64,000 bases of DNA, taken from positions 62,001 to 126,000 of the forward strand of contig JAZKHT010000006.1 of the NCBI GenBank assembly GCA_040385245.1, in the 5' to 3' direction. The translations under genes were made by a program, and so were the position numbers. Shown here piece by piece: positions 60,173-64,000 of the stretch. The number at the start of each line of letters is the position of its first letter. Within the stretch, counting starts at the first letter, position 1. The stretch comes from JAZKHT01 sp040385245. Lineage in GTDB: Bacteria > Pseudomonadota > Alphaproteobacteria > Rhodobacterales > Rhodobacteraceae. Below the pieces are notes generated by a model, which had not been told where the DNA came from, ran no database searches, and saw only the letters and a list, made by a program, of their open reading frames with translations.

Positions 60173-60199
60173 AAAGGCCCCGCAAACTGCGGGGCCTTT
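60173..60199. terminator. Bidirectional Rho-independent terminator between rnj and the helicase gene
   Basis: AAAGGCCCCGCA (60173-60184), 3-nt loop, TGCGGGGCCTTT (60188-60199): a perfect 12-bp stem. On the minus strand it is followed by a five-T run; on the plus strand by TTTGTCTTT. It closes the long nuo-rnj block and the convergent helicase gene. Confidence 0.9.
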
Positions 60200-60223
60200 G
60201 TCTTTGGCGCGGGCTGGTGGTGA

Positions 60224-61921
60224 TCAGCCTTCGGTGCCGTTCGCAACCTCTTCCTCGGGCTCGTCCGGGGTGGGGGCGGCGAGGCGGAAGCTGCGCAGAA
60301 TGAAATCGGGCACATGGTCGCCCATGCCGACAACCTGACCGTCGCGGCGGTCGTTGCGATCCCGGCGGTCATCGCGCCGGTCATCACGGCGGGGTGCATC
60401 GCGGGTCGCGTCGCGGGGTGCATCGCGCGCGGTATCCCGCAACGGGTCGCGCGGTTCGTCGCGACGCGGGCGATCTTCACGAACGGGCCGATCCTCGCGC
60501 ACTGGCCGATCCTCGCGGACCGACCGATCCTCACGAGAGGGCCGATCCTCACGGGCGGGGCGATCTTCGCGCGGGGCGCGCGCTGCGGGGGCGGGGGCTG
60601 CCACAGCTTCGGCAACCTCGACCACCGCAACCTCTTCGCGCGGGGCACGGGGTGCGCGATCTTCACGATCACGCCCGCCACGGCTGCGCGAGCGGCCTGA
60701 TTTCTCGCCCCGGTCGGACGCGCGGTCAGACCCGCGCGCAGGCGCGTCATCGGCCCCGGCAGCAAGGTCCAGCCCTTCGGGCATCGTGCCTGCAGGGATC
60801 GGCATCTTCACAAGGTTCTGGATGGCGGACAGGTATTTTTCGTCCGACGGCACAGCGATGGTGAACGCCTTGCCCAAACGGCCCGCGCGGCCCGTGCGGC
60901 CGATGCGGTGAACGTAATCCTCGGGGTGGCTCGGCACGTCAAAGTTGAACACATGGCTGACAGCCGGAATGTCCAGACCGCGCGCCGCCACGTCCGACGC
61001 GATCAGCAAATGAACCGACCCGTCGCGGAACCCGTCCAGCGTGCGGGTACGCACCGACTGATCCAGATCGCCGTGAATGGGGGACGCGTTGAAACCATGC
61101 TGTTTCAGGGACTTGGCCACCACGTCCACATCCATCTTGCGGTTGCAGAACACGATGGCGTTGGTGCAGCTTTCGCCCTCGGCCCGGATCAAGGCCCGCA
61201 ACACGGCGCGCTTTTCGGCAAAGCTGCGGTCCTTGCGGCTGGGGGTGAACTGGAACAGCTTTTGTTCGATGGTCAGCGATGCCGTCGCCTGACGCGCCAC
61301 CTCGATCTTGGCGGGGTTGGTCAGGAAGGTGTTGGTGATCCGCTCGATCTCGGGGGCCATGGTGGCGCTGAAGAACAGCGTCTGGCGCGTGAACGGCGTC
61401 AGTTGGAAGATGCGTTCGATATCGGGGATGAACCCCATGTCCAGCATGCGGTCCGCCTCGTCCACGACCATGATCTGAACGCCGGTCAGCAACAGCTTGC
61501 CGCGTTCGAAATGATCCAGCAGACGACCGGGCGTCGCGATCAGCACGTCAACGCCGCGGTCGATCAGCTTGTCCTGTTCGCCAAAGGAAACCCCGCCGAT
61601 CAGCAGCGCCTTGGTCAGCTTGGTGTGCTTGGCATAGGTTTCGAAGTTTTCGGCAACCTGTGCGGCCAGTTCGCGCGTGGGCGCCAGAACAAGGCTGCGC
61701 GGCATCCGCGCACGGGCCCGACCCTGGCCCAGTAGCGTGATCATCGGCAGCGTAAAGCTGGCGGTCTTGCCGGTGCCGGTCTGGGCAATGCCCAGCACGT
61801 CGCGCCCTTGCAGGGCGTGCGGGATCGCCTCGGCCTGAATGGGGGTGGGGGTTTCGTAGCCGGCTTCGGCCACGGCTTGCAACACGCGGGGGTCCAGCGC
61901 GAGATCAGAGAATTTTGTCAT
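60224..61921 (-). CDS. DEAD-box RNA helicase, RhlE type, with repetitive basic tail
   Basis: Helicase of 565 residues. Core (1-380): AQTGTGKTASFTLP (Walker A), PTRELAAQVAE, VVDEADRMLDMGF (DEAD), FFSATM, ASDVAARGLDIP, HRIGRTGRAGR. The tail (about 400-565) is low complexity: RSRSRGGRDRED, then repeats of RPxREDRPVRED (nucleotides about 60465-60570) and RDAPRDATRDAPRRDD, ending in an acidic patch. Such tails bind RNA or RNase E. ATG at 61921 is preceded by AGGA and a leader hairpin; the earlier start at 62002 would translate that hairpin. Confidence 0.94.
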   Translation of the reverse strand: MTKFSDLALDPRVLQAVAEAGYETPTPIQAEAIPHALQGRDVLGIAQTGTGKTASFTLPMITLLGQGRARARMPRSLVLAPTRELAAQVAENFETYAKHTKLTKALLIGGVSFGEQDKLIDRGVDVLIATPGRLLDHFERGKLLLTGVQIMVVDEADRMLDMGFIPDIERIFQLTPFTRQTLFFSATMAPEIERITNTFLTNPAKIEVARQATASLTIEQKLFQFTPSRKDRSFAEKRAVLRALIRAEGESCTNAIVFCNRKMDVDVVAKSLKQHGFNASPIHGDLDQSVRTRTLDGFRDGSVHLLIASDVAARGLDIPAVSHVFNFDVPSHPEDYVHRIGRTGRAGRLGKAFTIAVPSDEKYLSAIQNLVKMPIPAGTMPEGLDLAAGADDAPARGSDRASDRGEKSGRSRSRGGRDREDRAPRAPREEVAVVEVAEAVAAPAPAARAPREDRPAREDRPSREDRSVREDRPVREDRPVREDRPRRDEPRDPLRDTARDAPRDATRDAPRRDDRRDDRRDRNDRRDGQVVGMGDHVPDFILRSFRLAAPTPDEPEEEVANGTEG

Positions 61922-61935
61922 CAGCGTCCTAAGGG

Positions 61936-61954
61936 ATGCGGTGTCGGACCGCAT
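61936..61954 (-). promoter_or_regulatory. Leader hairpin before the DEAD-box helicase gene
   Basis: ATGCGGT (61936-61942), loop of 5, ACCGCAT (61948-61954): a perfect 7-bp stem ending 14 nt upstream of the ATG, close to the AGGA ribosome site. It could affect translation start; not proven. Confidence 0.45.
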
Positions 61955-62042
61955 GAAAGATTGGGACGCTGCAATGTCCGGGCGCCCCGGCGTCTTGGCC
62001 AAGTCTGGCCTGCGTCGCGCTTATCCGAAAACGCAGGGGGGG

Positions 62043-63095
62043 TCAAGGACGCAGCCAGTTGAACAGCCCCCACATGCGCCGTGGCAGGTCATCTTCGCAC
62101 AGGACACTGACCACCCGGCCGTCGCGCGACCCGTCCGGTGCCTGACTTGAAAAATGGTAATCCCACTGCATCCCGCTGGGTTTGGTCAGAAACCGCATCT
62201 GCAAGACATCCCCCGCCTTGTAAACGAACGAATCCTTGCTGAACGGGGCAAGCGAGAATGACCGCAGCGCCGGGCGATGGCCGATCAGATGATCGCTCAG
62301 CGACATCTTCAATTCCTGCGGGCCAAGGCGCAGCAACATGCCCCCCCCGGTTTCCATGGCCTTGACGATGATGGCCGCAACCCGGCCCGAGTTTTCGAAC
62401 GGTGGCAGGGACATCCAAACGTCGTCCGGCGAATATACAGGAACCGAAAGGACGCTGTTGGTAAAATCCTCGCGCCGCGCACCGGTGAAATCGGACCGGA
62501 CCACCAGCTTGCCTGTTTTGGCATATAACGGCGCGACATCGGGAACCGGCCCGACCGTATCAATGAACGTGCCAAGGGTTTGGGCGACAAAGGTCACCAC
62601 CTCGCCGTGCGGATTATAGTGATATCCGTCGTGAAAATGCGACGCATCCAGAAACGCAAGGTTGTGCGCCCGACAGAACTCGGCGGAGATATCATAGGTC
62701 TTGAGATTGTAGTGGGATAAAAGCCGCGTCACGGCATCGAAATAGGGACTGCTCGACCGCTCGCTCTCAGCCGTTTTGACGATCAGGGGAACAAATCGCG
62801 CGCCCTTGTCCCGACAAAAGATGATATTCCGTTCAACCGCGCGCAGCAGATCATTCAGTTTGTGTCGAAACTTGGTAAAGCAGGTTTCGTCACCGGTAGA
62901 ATAACCCCAAATCACGACGTCATCCGCCGTCAGATCGGCGGCGCGGTTCAGGCGGTAAAATCCCATCAGGGAATTGGAGGCGGCGACCGATATGTTCTTT
63001 GCTACAACGCCGCGTTTTGCCAAGATTTCAATGAATAACGGTGCCCAACCGGTTTTCAGAACACAGTTGGACCCACCAGAAATATAGATCGTCAC
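62043..63095 (-). CDS. SGNH-hydrolase-like protein of unknown function
   Basis: About 350 residues. TIYISGGSNCVLKTGW at the start, AASNSLMGFYRL, DDVVIWGYSTGDE and DGYHYNPHGEVV resemble blocks I, II, III and V of SGNH/GDSL esterases (Ser in GGSN, His in the last block), so a deacetylase or esterase fold is likely. The C-terminal 150 residues form an extra beta-rich domain (VVRSDFTGARREDF, MLLRLGPQELKMSL). A GTG start at 63095 (or 63098) is preferred, since the TTG at 63164 would include a hairpin that follows prfC. Its codon use is somewhat more AT-rich than flanking genes. Not a recognised named family. Confidence 0.6.
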   Translation of the reverse strand: MTIYISGGSNCVLKTGWAPLFIEILAKRGVVAKNISVAASNSLMGFYRLNRAADLTADDVVIWGYSTGDETCFTKFRHKLNDLLRAVERNIIFCRDKGARFVPLIVKTAESERSSSPYFDAVTRLLSHYNLKTYDISAEFCRAHNLAFLDASHFHDGYHYNPHGEVVTFVAQTLGTFIDTVGPVPDVAPLYAKTGKLVVRSDFTGARREDFTNSVLSVPVYSPDDVWMSLPPFENSGRVAAIIVKAMETGGGMLLRLGPQELKMSLSDHLIGHRPALRSFSLAPFSKDSFVYKAGDVLQMRFLTKPSGMQWDYHFSSQAPDGSRDGRVVSVLCEDDLPRRMWGLFNWLRP

Positions 63096-63127
63096 CACAA
63101 ATACCCAACTGTTTATACACCGTGGTT

Positions 63128-63154
63128 TTGGACCCGCGCGCCGCACGGGTCCAA
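63128..63154 (-). terminator. Stem-loop downstream of prfC
   Basis: TTGGACCCG (63128-63136) and CGGGTCCAA (63146-63154) form a perfect 9-bp stem with a 9-nt loop, 67 nt after the prfC stop. No U-run follows on the minus strand, so it is a weak terminator at best. Confidence 0.45.
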
Positions 63155-63220
63155 GCCGTGTCAAAGATTGATGATGTCCAACGGCAAGTCAACCTGTTCG
63201 GGTCGCAAACTGGCCGGCGG

Positions 63221-64000
63221 TCAGCCGCCCTGAACCATCATCTCTTTCGTCGCCGTCAGCTTGATCTGCGGATAGTCCCGTTCGATCCGGTCGATGTCCC
63301 ATTTCAGCCGCGTCAGATAGACTGTGTCGCCGTCGCTGTCCTGCGCGATGTGGCCCTTGTTCACGTTGATGAACTTTTCCACCTCGACCTTGGGGCCAGA
63401 CACCCAGCGGGCAGAGGTAAAGGCGCTGGGTTCAAACCGCACGGGCAGGGAATATTCCTGCTCGATCCGGCTTGCCAGCACCTCGAACTGCAACTGGCCG
63501 ACGACGCCGACGATATAGCCAGACCCGATCATCGGCTTGAACACCTTGGCGGCGCCTTCTTCGGCGAATTGCATCAGCGCCTTTTCCAGATGCTTGGCCT
63601 TCATCGGATCGCCCGCGCGCACGCCCTGCAACAGTTCGGGCGCAAAGGACGGAATGCCGGTGAACCGCAACGATTCGCCTTCGGTCAACGCATCGCCGAT
63701 CCGCAACTGGCCGTGGTTCGGGATGCCGATGATGTCGCCGGCCCATGCTTCTTCGGCCAATTCGCGGTCGGCGGCCAGAAACAGCACCGGGTTGGTCACG
63801 GCCATCGTCTTTTTCGACCGCACATGCAGCACTTTCATCCCGCGTTCGAAATGCCCCGAGGCAAGTCGCACAAAGGCCACGCGGTCGCGGTGTTTCGGGT
63901 CCATGTTGGCCTGTACCTTGAAGACAAAGCCGGTCACGGTTTCCTCTTCCGGCAATATCTTGCGCTCTGCCGCGGTCTGGATCTGCGGTTCCGGCCCGAA
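63221..64000 (-). CDS. prfC: Peptide chain release factor 3 (C-terminal part)
   Basis: The frame is open to the window edge; 259 C-terminal residues are visible. They cover RF3 domain II (FVFKVQANMDPKHRDRVAFV, RSKKTMAVTNPVLFLA) and domain III (FAPELLQGVRAGDPMKAKHL, GVVGQLQFEVLASRIEQEY). RF3 is the GTPase that recycles RF1/RF2 from the ribosome; its G domain lies outside the window. The stop at 63221 gives a normal C terminus. Confidence 0.95.
   Translation of the reverse strand, partial: FGPEPQIQTAAERKILPEEETVTGFVFKVQANMDPKHRDRVAFVRLASGHFERGMKVLHVRSKKTMAVTNPVLFLAADRELAEEAWAGDIIGIPNHGQLRIGDALTEGESLRFTGIPSFAPELLQGVRAGDPMKAKHLEKALMQFAEEGAAKVFKPMIGSGYIVGVVGQLQFEVLASRIEQEYSLPVRFEPSAFTSARWVSGPKVEVEKFINVNKGHIAQDSDGDTVYLTRLKWDIDRIERDYPQIKLTATKEMMVQGG

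Noticed and set aside
60465..60570. CRISPR-like array
   Set aside because: The regular repeats are in-frame codons of the helicase tail (REDRP units) without unique spacers.

Overview
The window is a 64-kb piece of GC-rich chromosome from an alphaproteobacterium, almost certainly of the Rhodobacterales/Rhodobacteraceae. The evidence is the nuo operon with its lineage-typical small extra genes, an alpha-type SspB, a DctB/DctD pair, a DMSP-lyase-like cupin, the nuo-birA-coaX-rnj order and an S1/RNase E gene of the alphaproteobacterial kind. I cannot name the genus. Genes are densely packed on both strands. I saw no rRNA, tRNA, CRISPR array, transposase or prophage genes.

Layout. 1-4.63 kb: an operon of a polyamine-type ABC importer (substrate-binding protein cut by the window edge, two permeases), an Asp/Glu/hydantoin-type racemase, a PLP aminotransferase and an RraA-type aldolase-like protein, which together look like uptake and breakdown of an amino acid-like compound. 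4.7-9.5 kb: a non-homologous end-joining block (phosphoribosyltransferase, Ku, LigD, and a second Ku convergent to them). 9.6-14 kb: a BLUF blue-light receptor, PurQ, and a DctB/DctD two-component pair whose regulator has lost the sigma-54 contact loop. 14-17.2 kb: RNase E behind a 0.5-kb leader or intergenic region. 17.3-21.3 kb: TusA and CcdA (divergent), then an overlapping membrane hydrolase and cytochrome P450 pair. 21.3-23.7 kb (minus strand): fumarase with two small followers, and SspB. 23.8-25.95 kb: a chromate-resistance operon (rhodanese-ChrB fusion and ChrA) with a clear promoter and a palindrome at its start point. 26.1-27.6 kb: apt and mtnP, the methylthioadenosine/adenine salvage pair. 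27.7-30.3 kb: DMSP-lyase-like cupin, flavin reductase, GNAT acetyltransferase, EcsC protein. 30.3-35.3 kb (minus strand): PtsP, LysC, PurD. 35.4-39.5 kb: XseA, an MFS exporter and an overlapping DegT-type aminotransferase. 39.5-40 kb: CreA.

40.3-60.1 kb is one nearly gap-free plus-strand block: nuoA to nuoN (all of complex I) interspersed with six small non-nuo genes, then birA, coaX and rnj (RNase J), ending at a strong bidirectional terminator. The rest is minus strand: an RhlE-type DEAD-box helicase with a basic repetitive tail, an SGNH-like protein of unknown role, and the C-terminal part of release factor 3 (prfC), cut by the window end.

The best candidates for something undescribed are: a recurrent AT-rich intergenic element with two near-identical copies (about 4.66 and 36.99 kb) plus diverged relatives; the small accessory genes inside the nuo operon, including a 42-codon ORF between nuoF and nuoG and an AT-richer 87-codon gene between nuoH and nuoI; the chr promoter-operator; the first-operon catabolic route; and the sigma-54-uncoupled DctD.
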